64,000 nucleotides of DNA from Streptomyces hoynatensis (GCF_003626535.1 NZ_RBAL01000012.1:62001-126000); one strand, 5' to 3'. Numbered from the stretch's first letter, positions 25,227 through 33,872 are shown. Program-made: numbers and translations. The notes: a model not told the origin generated them from the letters alone.

Positions 25227-26177
25227 CTACGCCCAGAGCTGCCCGTGCAGGCGGGCGACGGCCTCCTCCGTCGAGGCCGCCGTGTAGACGCCGGTGGAGA
25301 GGTACTTCCAGCCGCCGTCGGCCACGATGAACACGATGTCGGCCTCCTCGCCCGCGCGGTCCGCCTTCCGCGCGGTGCCGAGCGCGGCGTGCAGCGCGGC
25401 CCCGGTGGAGACGCCGGCGAAGATGCCTTCCTCGGCGAGGAGTTCACGGGTGCGGGCGACGGCGTCCGCGGAGCCGACCGAGTACCTGGAGGTGAGCACG
25501 GACGCGTCGTACAGCTCGGGGACGAAGCCCTCGTCCAGGTTCCGCAGGCCGTAGACCAGGTCGTCGTAGCGGGGCTCGGCGGCGATGATCCGCACGTCCG
25601 GCCGGTGTTCCCTGAGGTAGCGGCCGACGCCCATCAGGGTGCCCGTGGTGCCGAGCCCGGCCACGAAGTGGGTGACGGAGGGCAGGTCGGCGAGGATCTC
25701 CGGGCCGGTGGTGGCGTAGTGGGCGCCGGCGTTGTGCGGGTTGCCGTACTGGTAGAGCATCACCCAGTCGGGGTGCTCGGCGGCCAGCTCCTTGGCCACC
25801 CTGACGGCCGTGTTGGAGCCGCCGGCGGCGGGCGAGGAGATGATCTCCGCCCCCCACATCGCGAGCAGCTGCCGCCGTTCCTCCGAGGTGTTCTCCGGCA
25901 TGACGCAGACGATCCGGTAGCCCTTGAGCCGGGCGGCCATGGCCAGCGAGATGCCGGTGTTGCCCGAGGTGGGCTCCAGGATGGTGGCCCCGGGGGCGAG
26001 CCGCCCCTCCTTCTCGGCCTGCTCGATCATGAACAGCGCGGGCCGGTCCTTGACCGAGCCCGTCGGATTCCGGTCCTCCAGCTTCGCCCAGATCCTCACC
26101 GACTCGCTCGGCGAGAGCCGCGGCAGCCGCACCAGCGGGGTGTGCCCCACGGCCGCGAGCGGGGAGTCGAAGCGCAT
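25227..26177 (-). CDS. cysM: CysM-type O-phosphoserine sulfhydrylase (PLP)
   Basis: 316 residues of the fold-type II PLP family. The PLP lysine is Lys43 in NPTGSVKDRPA, and the substrate loop is EPTSGNTGISL. GLGTTGTLMGVGRYL binds the phosphate. Its start overlaps the cysO stop by one base (TGATG) and the mec gene is next upstream. This gene set defines the M. tuberculosis route in which CysM attaches phosphoserine carbon to the thiocarboxylate of CysO. Confidence 0.93.
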   Translation of the reverse strand: MRFDSPLAAVGHTPLVRLPRLSPSESVRIWAKLEDRNPTGSVKDRPALFMIEQAEKEGRLAPGATILEPTSGNTGISLAMAARLKGYRIVCVMPENTSEERRQLLAMWGAEIISSPAAGGSNTAVRVAKELAAEHPDWVMLYQYGNPHNAGAHYATTGPEILADLPSVTHFVAGLGTTGTLMGVGRYLREHRPDVRIIAAEPRYDDLVYGLRNLDEGFVPELYDASVLTSRYSVGSADAVARTRELLAEEGIFAGVSTGAALHAALGTARKADRAGEEADIVFIVADGGWKYLSTGVYTAASTEEAVARLHGQLWA

Positions 26178-26455
26178 CAGCGCATGCCCCCGGCGACGGC
26201 GGGCAGGATGGTGACGCTGTCGCCGTCGCTCAGCTTGGTGCCGATCCCGTCCAGGAAGCGGACGTCCTCGTCGTTCAGGTAGACGTTGACGAAGCGGCGC
26301 AGCTCGCCGTCCTCGACCAGGCGCTCCCTGATCCCCGGGTGGCGGGCGTCCAGATCCGCGAACAGCTCGGAGAGGGTCTCGCCCGCGCCCTCCACGGCCT
26401 TCTTGCCGTCGGTGTAGCTGCGGAGAATGGTCGGGATGCGGACCTCGATGGCCAT
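26177..26455 (-). CDS. cysO: CysO-type MoaD/ThiS sulfur carrier, with two residues after GG
   Basis: 92 residues with the ubiquitin-like fold: EVRIPTILRSYTDGKKAVEG, FVNVYLNDEDVRFLDG, SVTILPAVAGG. The carrier glycines are followed by Met-Arg, so the C-terminus is GGMR and not the free GG needed for thiocarboxylation. Removal of two residues would be required first. ATG at 26455. The JAMM protease encoded upstream is the obvious candidate (inference). Confidence 0.92.
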   Translation of the reverse strand: MAIEVRIPTILRSYTDGKKAVEGAGETLSELFADLDARHPGIRERLVEDGELRRFVNVYLNDEDVRFLDGIGTKLSDGDSVTILPAVAGGMR

Positions 26456-26673
26456 GAGTGCTCCAGAGAAGACGGGCGGTTGCGGAAGTGGGCGGCTGAT
26501 CAACGAGGCACGGGACACACGGCATGGGCGAGCCGGCCGCCAGGTCGTTCGTCGCTCACGCCGTGGGAAACCATGCCTTCATCGTATCGATTCCCCGGTG
26601 GGCGCCCGACTTCGTTCATCATGCGGACGATTCGTCTCGCGTTCGCCGCGGGTTGTCCGCCTGCCGGGGCCGC

Positions 26674-27090
26674 TCAGGCGATCCGGACCTCTTCCTCGGT
26701 GACCACGCCGTCCACGATGCGGAACGAGCGGAAGGACACGGGGCCCTCCTCGTTGCCGCACTCCGCGGTGGAGACCAGGACGTAGTGGGCGCCGGGCTCG
26801 TTGGCGTAGGAGATGTCGGTGCGCGAGGGGTACGCCTCGGTGGCGGTGTGCGAGTGGTAGATCACCACCGGCTCCTCGTCCCGCTCGTCCAGCTCCCGGT
26901 ACAGCCGCAGCAGGTCGCCCGAGTCGAACTCGTAGAACGTGGGCGAGCGGGCCGCGTTGAGCATCGGGATGAACCGCTCGGGCCGGTCGCTCCCGGCGGG
27001 TCCCGCGATCACCCCGCACGCCTCGTCCGGGTGGTCGGCGCGGGCGTGGGCCACGATCCGGTCGTGCAGTTCCTGCGAGATGGTGAGCAT
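26674..27090 (-). CDS. mec: Mec-type JAMM metallopeptidase (M67)
   Basis: 138 residues. The JAMM zinc set is complete: Glu23 (PDEACG), His79 and His81, Ser89, Asp92 in HSHTATEAYPSRTD. Mec hydrolyses the CysO-cysteine adduct to release cysteine in the characterised mycobacterial pathway. A 218-base gap separates it from cysO, so cysO may also have its own promoter. ATG at 27090. Confidence 0.92.
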   Translation of the reverse strand: MLTISQELHDRIVAHARADHPDEACGVIAGPAGSDRPERFIPMLNAARSPTFYEFDSGDLLRLYRELDERDEEPVVIYHSHTATEAYPSRTDISYANEPGAHYVLVSTAECGNEEGPVSFRSFRIVDGVVTEEEVRIA

Positions 27091-27170
27091 GCGGCCCAGC
27101 GTACGTATGTCCGGTGCCGCGCCCGCCGGGCGGGGTGCCGCCCCGGCGCACCCCCGGCGCCGCCACGCCC

Positions 27171-28736
27171 TCACTGGGGCAGCCGCACCGCGCCGGCCTC
27201 GCCCGCCGCCGCCTCCCCCGCCTCGATCGCCGCGTCGCTCAGGCCGGCGTCGCGCAGCCTGACGTAGTCGAGCACGCGGTCCAGCTCCCTCCTGACGACG
27301 GGGGCGAGCAGGTACAGGCCGAGGATGTTGAACACCGCGGCCAGGAAGAGGAAGGCGTCCGCGAGGTCGACGAGGGTGCCCAGGGACAGCAGGGCCCCGG
27401 CGAGGACCATCAGGCAGAAGAGCGACTTGTACAGCCCCACGGTCAGGGGCGCGCCGCCGAAGAGGTGGGTCCACGCCTGGAGGCCGTAGTAGCCCCAGGT
27501 GATGAGCGTGGAGAAGGCGAACAGGAAGACGGCCAGGGTGAGCACGGCGGGGAACCAGGGCAGCACCGTGGCGAAGGCGTCCGAGGTGAGGGAGATGCCC
27601 CGCCCCGTCTCGTCGCCCCCGCCGCCGGCCGCCCGCGCGGCCCGGTAGGCGGGCCCGCCGGCCACCACGATGGTCAGCGCGGTCATGGTGCAGATGACCA
27701 CCGTGTCCAGGAAGGGCTCGATCAGCGCGACCAGCCCCTCGGTGGCCGGGCGCCTGGTCTTGACGGCCGAGTGGGCGATGGGGGCGGAGCCGACCCCGGC
27801 CTCGTTGGAGAACGCGGCCCGCTGGAAGCCGGCCGCCATCGCCCCCGCCGCCCCGCCGGCCACCCCCGCCGGGTCCGTGGCCTCGCGCAGGATGGTGCCC
27901 ACCGCGCCCGGCACCTCCCCGGCGTTGCACAGCAGCACCACCAGGCAGGCCGCCGCGTACAGCAGGGACATCGCCGGCACCAGGCGGCTGGTGACCCGGC
28001 CGATGGTGCGGATGCCGCCGAGCAGGACGGCGGCGGCCAGCAGGGCGACGGCCGCGCCGAACAGCAGCGCCCCGGCCGAGCCGGCGAAGAAGCCGGTGTG
28101 CCCCTCGGTGGCGGCGACCAGCTGTTCGAGGGATTGGTTGACCTGGAAGAGATTGCCGCCGAAGAAGGCGAAGAAGAGGATCATCGCCGCGGACAGCGGG
28201 GCCAGCGCCCGGCCGAGCCGCGGGAGGCCGCGTTCGGCAAGGCCCTTGCGCAGGTAGTGCATCGGGCCGCCGGAGACCCGGCCCGCGGCGTCGATCTCGC
28301 GGTACTTCACGCCCAGGGTGCACTCGACGAACTTGGTGGCCATGCCGAGGAAGCCGCAGAGCATCATCCACAGCGTGGCGCCCGGGCCGCCGACGGAGAC
28401 CGCGAGGGCCACCCCGGCGATGTTGCCGAGCCCGAGGGTTCCGGAGACGGCCGAGGTCAGGGCCTGGAAGTGGGTGACCTCGCCCGGCGCGTCCTGCTGT
28501 TCGTAGCGCCCGCGCATCAGCCTGACCGCCACCGGCAGGTGCCGCAGCTGCACCAGGCCGAACCCCACGGTGAACACCAGCCCCGCCGCCACCAGCCAGC
28601 CCACGATCAGGGGGATGCGCCCGCCGAAGAACGGCACCTCGCAGAAGACGATGCGGTCCAGCACGTCCCGGAGCGGCTCGAAGACGCGGGTGACCGCGCG
28701 GTCGACCTCCTCCGCCCACTGCCCATCGCTCGCCAT
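27171..28736 (-). CDS. AGCS-family alanine/glycine:cation symporter
   Basis: 521 residues with about ten helices. The AGCS hallmarks are VSGTLGLGNIAGVALAVSVGGPGA (seen as GTLGLGNIAGVA), MLCGFLGMATKFVECTLGVKYR, and FSNEAGVGSAPIAHSAVKT. It imports alanine, glycine or a related amino acid with Na+. Start ATG at 28736. It lies between mec and DUF2017, all leftwards, with 79-80 base gaps. Confidence 0.93.
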   Translation of the reverse strand: MASDGQWAEEVDRAVTRVFEPLRDVLDRIVFCEVPFFGGRIPLIVGWLVAAGLVFTVGFGLVQLRHLPVAVRLMRGRYEQQDAPGEVTHFQALTSAVSGTLGLGNIAGVALAVSVGGPGATLWMMLCGFLGMATKFVECTLGVKYREIDAAGRVSGGPMHYLRKGLAERGLPRLGRALAPLSAAMILFFAFFGGNLFQVNQSLEQLVAATEGHTGFFAGSAGALLFGAAVALLAAAVLLGGIRTIGRVTSRLVPAMSLLYAAACLVVLLCNAGEVPGAVGTILREATDPAGVAGGAAGAMAAGFQRAAFSNEAGVGSAPIAHSAVKTRRPATEGLVALIEPFLDTVVICTMTALTIVVAGGPAYRAARAAGGGGDETGRGISLTSDAFATVLPWFPAVLTLAVFLFAFSTLITWGYYGLQAWTHLFGGAPLTVGLYKSLFCLMVLAGALLSLGTLVDLADAFLFLAAVFNILGLYLLAPVVRRELDRVLDYVRLRDAGLSDAAIEAGEAAAGEAGAVRLPQ

Positions 28737-28815
28737 GCTCCGTTGGTACCGCCGCGGGCGGCCCCCCGCATGCGGGGCGTGGCCAGGGGAGGTAACGGCG
28801 GCCGGGCGGCGGCCC

Positions 28816-29418
28816 TCAGGGCAGCAGCGTCTCGATCAGCGACTCCTGGAGCCCGCCGAGCCAGAAGTAGGCCATGACCATCGGCTTGTCCGGGTCGCCG
28901 TCCGGCAGGTCGAAGAGCTTCTCGGTGCTGTCCTCGTCGGTGATGCCGAGCCGGGTGGCGATGGCGAGCCGCAGGTCGTTCAGCGCCCCGAGCCACTGCT
29001 GCGACTGGGCGGAGCGCAGGGTCAGCACGGCGGGCGCGCCGCCGCCCTCGCCCGCCGCGGCGGAGGCCGCCGCGTCCAGGCCGTGCACGACGGCGAGCAG
29101 GTCCTCGCGCTTGCGGGCCCGCAGGTCGCCCTCGGTGAAGCGGCGGAACTCGGCCGACAGCCGCCGGCTCTCCTCGTCCGGCCCGCGCTCCGGGTCGCCG
29201 TAGGCGTCCGGGAACAGCCTGGCCAGCGCGGGGTCCTCGGGCGGCTCGCTCGGGCCCTCGACGAAGAGGGCGTCCAGCGGGTCCTCCTGCCCCCGGGTGC
29301 GGTCCGGGCCGATCAGCTCCAGCAGTTGCGTGGACAGGCTGCGCAGGATGGAGATCTCGACCTCGTCCAGCGCGATGGCGGCGCCGCCCTCGGGGCGCGG
29401 CTCGAAGTAGCCCGCCAT
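28816..29418 (-). CDS. DUF2017 domain protein
   Basis: 200 residues, full DUF2017: AIALDEVEISILRSLSTQL, DPALARLFPDAYGDPE, LLAVVHGLDAA, WLGALNDLRLAIATRLGI and a C-terminal GGLQESLIETLLP. Function is unknown, but the gene is almost always next to clpS in actinobacteria, which suggests a link to ClpS/ClpP proteolysis. Its ATG shares one base with the clpS stop. Confidence 0.9.
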   Translation of the reverse strand: MAGYFEPRPEGGAAIALDEVEISILRSLSTQLLELIGPDRTRGQEDPLDALFVEGPSEPPEDPALARLFPDAYGDPERGPDEESRRLSAEFRRFTEGDLRARKREDLLAVVHGLDAAASAAAGEGGGAPAVLTLRSAQSQQWLGALNDLRLAIATRLGITDEDSTEKLFDLPDGDPDKPMVMAYFWLGGLQESLIETLLP

Positions 29419-29705
29419 CAGCGGTCCTGCTGGAGGGTCGCCCAGAGGCCGTACCCGTGCATGGCCTGCACGTCCCGCTCCATCTCCTCGCGGGTGCCCT
29501 GGGACACGACCGCCCGGCCCTTGTGATGCACGTCCAGCATCAGCTTCTTCGCCTTGTCCTTCGGGTAGCCGAAGTACGCCTGGAAGACGTAGGTCACGTA
29601 ACTCATGAGATTCACCGGGTCGTTGTGGACGACTGTGACCCATGGGACGTCCGGCGCGGGGACCTCGGACGGCGCCTGCTCGGTTTCGGTGTGCTCGACT
29701 TCCAT
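29418..29705 (-). CDS. clpS: ATP-dependent Clp protease adaptor ClpS
   Basis: 95 residues from the ATG at 29705: DVPWVTVVHNDPVNLMSYV (the DPVN core), GKAVVSQG-like GRAVVSQGTREEME, and AMHGYGLWATLQQD. ClpS delivers N-degron substrates to ClpC/ClpA. The start is uncertain: ATG at 29705, GTG at 29720 and ATG at 29729 are all in frame. GGGAGGGG (29727-29720) fits 29705 best although it is far away. Confidence 0.94.
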   Translation of the reverse strand: MEVEHTETEQAPSEVPAPDVPWVTVVHNDPVNLMSYVTYVFQAYFGYPKDKAKKLMLDVHHKGRAVVSQGTREEMERDVQAMHGYGLWATLQQDR

Positions 29706-29894
29706 GGGGATGGCACTCACCCCTCCCATGCTGCCACCACCCCTGCCTCTGCGCCCAAACGGCCCGTCGGCCGAGTGGCGGCCCCGGCCCCCGCCGCCCC
29801 GGCGGGAGCGCCCGGGCGCCCGCCGCGGGCGGCCGTGCGCGCCGGACGCCCGCCCCCACCCCCCCATATATCGTCAAACTGACGAGATGGGGTG

Positions 29895-29900
29895 TACCCT
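29895..29900 (+). promoter_or_regulatory. -10 element TACCCT, leaderless pncB-type gene
   Basis: TACCCT ends 7 bases before the ATG at 29908 and there is no Shine-Dalgarno, which suggests a leaderless mRNA. No good -35 element is visible. Confidence 0.35.
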
Positions 29901-29907
29901 TGTTCCC

Positions 29908-31260
29908 ATGGACGTCACGAACGAGGCGCGGGCCGCCGGGCTGCCGGTGACGGTGCCCTCCACCGCGCTCTTCACCGACCAGTACGAGCTCACCATGCTC
30001 CAGGCCGCGCTCCGCGCCGGGACCGCCGGGCGGCGCTCGGTCTTCGAGGTCTTCACCCGGCGGCTGCCCGAGGGCCGCAGGTACGGAGTGGTGGCCGGCA
30101 CGGGACGGGTGCTCGACGCGGTGGAGAACTTCCGGTTCGAGCCCGCCATCCTCGACTTCCTGCGCGAGCAGCGGGTGGTGGACGAGCCGACCCTCGACTG
30201 GCTGGCCGGCTACCGCTTCACCGGGGACGTGGACGGCTACCCGGAGGGCGAGATCTACTTCCCCGGCTCGCCGATCCTCCAGGTCACCGGCACCTTCGCC
30301 GAGTGCGTGGTGCTGGAGACGGTGATCCTCTCGATCCTCAACCACGACTCCGCGGTGGCCGCGGCCGCCTCCCGGATGGCGGTCGCCGCGGCCGGCCGGC
30401 CGCTGATCGAGATGGGCGCGCGCCGCACCCACGAGCTGGCCGCGGTCGCTGCCTCGCGGGCCGCCTACGTCGGCGGCTTCTCCACCACCTCCGACCTGGC
30501 CGCCGGCTTCCGCTACGGCATCCCCACCGCGGGCACCAGCGCACACGCCTTCACCCTGCTGCACGACAGCGAGCGGGACGCGTTCACCGCCCAGGTGGAG
30601 TCGATGGGCGCGGGCACGACCCTGCTGGTGGACACCTACGACGTGGCCGAGGCCGTGCGCACCGCGGTCGAGGTGGCCGGGCCCGGGCTCGGCGCCGTCC
30701 GCATCGACTCGGGCGACCTCCTGGTGGTGGCCCACCGGGTGCGCCAGCAGCTCGACGAGCTCGGCGCCCGCGACACGCGGATCGTCGTCACCAGCGACCT
30801 GGACGAGTACGCCATCGCCTCGCTGGCCGCCGCCCCCGTGGACGCCTACGGCGTGGGCACCCAGCTGGTCACCGGCAGCGGGCACCCGACCTGCTCGATG
30901 GTCTACAAGCTGGTGGCCAGGGCCGCGGGCGAGGACCCGGAGGCGCCCCTGGTCCCGGTCGCCAAGAAGTCGCTGGGCGGGAAGCTCTCGGTGGCCGGCG
31001 TGAAGTGGGCCGCGCGGCAGCGCGACGCCGAGGGCATCGCCGAGGCCGAGCTCGTGGGCACCGGGCCCGTGCCGCCGGAACTCGCCGGCCACCTGCTGAG
31101 CGTGCCGCTGATGCGCGAGGGCAGGGCCGTCGCCAGGGAACGCCTCGACGCCGCGCGGGAGCGGCACGTCAGGGCCCGCGCCGGGCTGCCGCTCTCGGCC
31201 ACCCAGCTCTCCCGCGGCGAACCGGTGCTGCCGACCCGCTACCTGACCGGGACCGCGTAG
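29908..31260 (+). CDS. pncB: nicotinate phosphoribosyltransferase
   Basis: 450 residues. Typical elements: TDQYELTMLQAALRAG near the N-terminus, VFEVFTRRLPEGRRYGVVAG, MGARRTHELAAVAASRAAYVGGFSTTS (seen as MGARRTHELAA), RIDSGDL, VTSDLDEYAI and YGVGTQLVTGSGHP. It makes nicotinate mononucleotide for NAD salvage. The nicotinamidase gene follows on the same strand 201 bases later, so the two form the nicotinamide-to-NAMN branch. ATG at 29887 is a less likely in-frame alternative. Confidence 0.96.
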   Translation: MDVTNEARAAGLPVTVPSTALFTDQYELTMLQAALRAGTAGRRSVFEVFTRRLPEGRRYGVVAGTGRVLDAVENFRFEPAILDFLREQRVVDEPTLDWLAGYRFTGDVDGYPEGEIYFPGSPILQVTGTFAECVVLETVILSILNHDSAVAAAASRMAVAAAGRPLIEMGARRTHELAAVAASRAAYVGGFSTTSDLAAGFRYGIPTAGTSAHAFTLLHDSERDAFTAQVESMGAGTTLLVDTYDVAEAVRTAVEVAGPGLGAVRIDSGDLLVVAHRVRQQLDELGARDTRIVVTSDLDEYAIASLAAAPVDAYGVGTQLVTGSGHPTCSMVYKLVARAAGEDPEAPLVPVAKKSLGGKLSVAGVKWAARQRDAEGIAEAELVGTGPVPPELAGHLLSVPLMREGRAVARERLDAARERHVRARAGLPLSATQLSRGEPVLPTRYLTGTA

Positions 31261-31461
31261 GTGTGCCGCCCGGGCAGGCCTCTCCCGCGGCGGCTCGTGG
31301 AGGCCGCGAGGGGACACGCGTAGACTTCGGCGTCCCATGTGCGGCGCCCGGCGCCTCGCACGCGTAGCCCCCGTTGCCCACCCCGTTCGCCCGCCCCCGC
31401 CTCGCCCGCCACCTGCCAGCCAGGCGCCACCCGGCGCCCCTCAGCCCGAAGGGGTGTTCCC

Positions 31462-32058
31462 ATGCATCGCGCCCTGATCGTCGTCGACGTGCAGAACGAC
31501 TTCTGCGAGGGAGGCAGCCTCCCGGTGGCCGGAGGCGCGGACGTCGCCGCGGGCATCACCGACCTGATCGGCGCGGCGGTCCCCGCCTACCGGCACGTGG
31601 TGGCCACCCGCGACCTCCACATCGCGCCTGGCGACCACTTCTCCGACCACCCGGACTTCGCGCACTCCTGGCCGCCGCACTGCGTCGCGGGCACCGAGGG
31701 CGTCGGCTTCCACCCGAACTTCGCCCCCGCCATCGCCTCGGGAGCGGTGGACACCTGCTTCGACAAGGGCGCCTACGCGGCGGCATACAGCGGCTTCGAG
31801 GGCCGGGACGAGAACGGCACCCCGCTCGCCGACTGGCTGCGCGCCCGGGAGGTCACCGAGGTGGACGTGGTCGGCATCGCCACCGACCACTGCGTCCGCG
31901 CCACCGCCCTCGACGCCGCCAGGGCCGGGCTGCGCACCCGCGTCCTGCTCGCCCTGACCGCGGGGGTGGCCAGGGACTCGGTGGACGCGGCGCTGCGGGA
32001 GCTGCGGGAGGCGGGCGTGGAACTCACCGGCGAGCCCGTGGTCGCCCCCGTCTCCTGA
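31462..32058 (+). CDS. pncA: nicotinamidase (PncA-type isochorismatase fold)
   Basis: 198 residues. The catalytic triad is visible: Asp9 (VVDVQNDF), Lys102 (CFDKGAYAAAYSGF) and Cys144 (IATDHCVRATA). Metal ligands are Asp51, His53 and His73. The substrate-loop Phe and the YSGF motif point to nicotinamidase, not to a general isochorismatase. It supplies nicotinate to the preceding phosphoribosyltransferase. ATG at 31462. Confidence 0.94.
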   Translation: MHRALIVVDVQNDFCEGGSLPVAGGADVAAGITDLIGAAVPAYRHVVATRDLHIAPGDHFSDHPDFAHSWPPHCVAGTEGVGFHPNFAPAIASGAVDTCFDKGAYAAAYSGFEGRDENGTPLADWLRAREVTEVDVVGIATDHCVRATALDAARAGLRTRVLLALTAGVARDSVDAALRELREAGVELTGEPVVAPVS

Positions 32059-32094
32059 GCCCCCGCCGCCCGCCCGCGGTCAGGCCCGCCCGGT

Positions 32095-32128
32095 GCTCAG
32101 CCTCGTGCCGCGCTCAGCCTCGTGCCGC
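32095..32128. repeat. 17-base tandem duplication
   Basis: GCTCAGCCTCGTGCCGC occurs twice in direct succession (32095-32111 and 32112-32128), in the gap between the convergent pncA and 32132 genes. Confidence 0.9.
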
Positions 32129-32131
32129 GCT

Positions 32132-32485
32132 TCAGGCGGCCGGGCGGTCGTGGGCCAGGAGGCGGGCCATCGGGTGCCAGCCCTCGGTGACATCCCCCCA
32201 GGTGGAACGCCACACCACGCCCTCGGGGTGGTGGAGGACCGCGGAGATCTCGTCCGGGGTGGGCGCCCCGGCGTTGCCGCGGGGCGAGAACACCCGCAGG
32301 CCCAGGTTCCGCAACCGCGTCAGCGCCCGCGGCCTGCTCGCCGCGTGCACGAGCACCCGCACCTTCCGGCCCGGCATGGCCGGGTGCGGAACCGGAAGGG
32401 CGACCACGACGCTGCCGTCCGGCAAGCGGACGAAGCCTCCGTGGCAGGCCGCTTCCGAACCCCTGGCGGAATCCTCGATGAGCAT
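32132..32485 (-). CDS. conserved hypothetical protein
   Basis: 117 residues from ATG at 32485 (AAGGA 9 bases upstream). The sequence runs LIEDSARGSEAACHGGFVRLPD, VVVALPVPHPAMPG, VLVHAASRPRALTRLRNLGLRVF and a C-terminal LHHPEGVVWRS. It looks like a small alpha/beta cytosolic protein. I recognise it only as a family found repeatedly in Streptomyces; no function is known to me. Confidence 0.75.
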   Translation of the reverse strand: MLIEDSARGSEAACHGGFVRLPDGSVVVALPVPHPAMPGRKVRVLVHAASRPRALTRLRNLGLRVFSPRGNAGAPTPDEISAVLHHPEGVVWRSTWGDVTEGWHPMARLLAHDRPAA

Positions 32486-32774
32486 GGACACATCCTTACC
32501 CCGTTCGGCCGCCCCCGTCGAGGGGCGAAGGCCGAGACGTGGGCCGATTACTTTCCGTCCCACCATGCTCACCAGTCGATCACTCACCGCAACATTCCGT
32601 ACGGTGACGCCTCGCTGACACCCCCACCGTCCGCATAACGATCACCGGGGCCCGCCGCAGCCGGCGGCGACGGCCACGGCCGGGGCAATCGACACCTCGG
32701 CCGTGTCCGTGGCGGGGCAGGTCCCAGGTCGTGCCGATCTCAGGTTGCGCCGAGGACGTCCGGAGATCACGCGC

Positions 32775-32805
32775 TTGACCTCAACCACCCTTGAGGTCCT
32801 ACGTT
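32775..32805 (+). promoter_or_regulatory. SoxR-box-like promoter with 19-base spacer
   Basis: The -35 TTGACC (32775-32780) and -10 TACGTT (32800-32805) are separated by 19 bases, the stretched spacing used by MerR-family activators. Between them lies the inverted repeat CCTCAA-CCACCC-TTGAGG (32779-32796), whose arms equal those of the classical SoxR box. The outer bases extend it to GACCTCAA/TTGAGGTC. The downstream gene is MarR-like, so the activator must act in trans (inference). Confidence 0.72.
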
Positions 32806-32865
32806 CTCCGCATGGCCTGCACCGGCGTGCAGGCTCCGCACGCGACGTACCAGGAGGGGACTCCC

Positions 32866-33336
32866 ATGGCGACGACCCAGCAGATCTCCGACGCCGAACT
32901 CGCCGGACAGCCCGCCGCCTACTGGACGGGGGTCGCCTACGAGGCGCTCATCGCGTACACCCGGGCCCGGCAGGCCGAGAAGGGCTACACCCAGCCCCAG
33001 TACTGGCTTCTGCGCAACCTGTCGGTGAACGACATCTCGCCCGACGGCAAGGGGATGACCCTGTCCGAGCTGCGGGCGGCGATGACCTCCTACCTTCGGC
33101 CCGAGGACGACCTGTCGGCGGAGGCCGAGGTGCTCGTGGAGCGCGGCTGGCTGACCCGGGACGCCGAGGGCCGGCTGTGGCTCACCGAGGAGGGGGAACA
33201 GGCCCGCATCGACCTCGCGCGCAACGCCCCCGCGATCCGCGCCGCCCTCCACGAGGGGATCGACGACGCGGACTACGTCACCACGCTGAAGGTGCTCCGG
33301 CAACTGATCCGCAATGCGGGCGGGACGGCCGCCTGA
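32866..33336 (+). CDS. MarR-like winged-helix protein
   Basis: 156 residues from ATG at 32866, which has AGGAGGGGA 6 bases before it. The pattern is helical dimerisation part, then a winged helix: YTQPQYWLLRNL, GMTLSELRAAMTSYLRPEDDL, LVERGWLTRDAEGRLWLTEEGEQAR. It is probably a DNA-binding regulator of the MarR type. The recognition helix is not well conserved, so an accessory role is possible. The SoxR-box-like promoter upstream suggests redox- or drug-induced expression. Confidence 0.78.
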   Translation: MATTQQISDAELAGQPAAYWTGVAYEALIAYTRARQAEKGYTQPQYWLLRNLSVNDISPDGKGMTLSELRAAMTSYLRPEDDLSAEAEVLVERGWLTRDAEGRLWLTEEGEQARIDLARNAPAIRAALHEGIDDADYVTTLKVLRQLIRNAGGTAA

Positions 33337-33363
33337 CAGAGGGGGACGGCCGCCTGACAGAGG
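33322..33363. repeat. 21-base tandem duplication across a stop codon
   Basis: Two perfect copies of a 21-base unit (33322-33342 and 33343-33363; it begins GGGACGGCCGCC) cover the last codons and the TGA of the MarR-like gene. A partial third copy follows. The duplication lies after the stop, so the protein is unchanged. Confidence 0.9.
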
Positions 33364-33399
33364 GGCCGCCTGCGGCGACTCGCGTGAGACCATCCGTTC

Positions 33400-33687
33400 A
33401 TGAGCAGCGACCCGGAAGTGAGTGCCCTGGCGATCAACGTCACGATCCCGCAGGCGCTTCGCTGGACTGACACGCGGCGCGGCAAAGCGTTCACGCTGAC
33501 CACACTCAACGTCCGGCTGCTCCCGGACGGCCGCCTCGCTGCCAAGGCATACGGCCGGCCCGTTGGTGGTGGCCGGGGCGCATACGTCTCGTTCCCCGTC
33601 CCCGACAACCCCGAACTGGCGGCCCTGGTCGCCGACGCCGCCGGCCGTGCCGGGGCGTTGTGGGCCGCTCATCGCGGTCTCGGCTGA
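33400..33687 (+). CDS. hypothetical protein
   Basis: 95 residues: SALAINVTIPQALRWTDTRR, AFTLTTLNVRLLPDGRLAAKAYG, GAYVSFPVPDNPELAALVAD. It has beta-strand-rich small-domain character and no signal peptide. I do not recognise the family. The 185 bases after it, up to the YdcF remnant, contain no gene. Confidence 0.6.
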   Translation: MSSDPEVSALAINVTIPQALRWTDTRRGKAFTLTTLNVRLLPDGRLAAKAYGRPVGGGRGAYVSFPVPDNPELAALVADAAGRAGALWAAHRGLG

Positions 33688-33872
33688 GCTTGGCTCGACT
33701 CGAAGGCGGACGGCAACCGTTCAGGACTTCGCTCTCGCGGCACGGCCTGGAAGGGAAGATCTTCCTGCGTGCGGCGAGTGCAACCGGTGGGTTCCGAGCG
33801 GGAGTTCGTGAAGCCGTACGCCGCCGATCGGCGAGTGCGGTCCGGTGGATCGAGCATGCCGGGGCAGACAGG

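Noticed and set aside
33754..33765. GGAAGATCTTCC palindrome as an operator
   Set aside because: It is isolated in a gap with no nearby promoter or gene start, and a 12-base palindrome can occur by chance.
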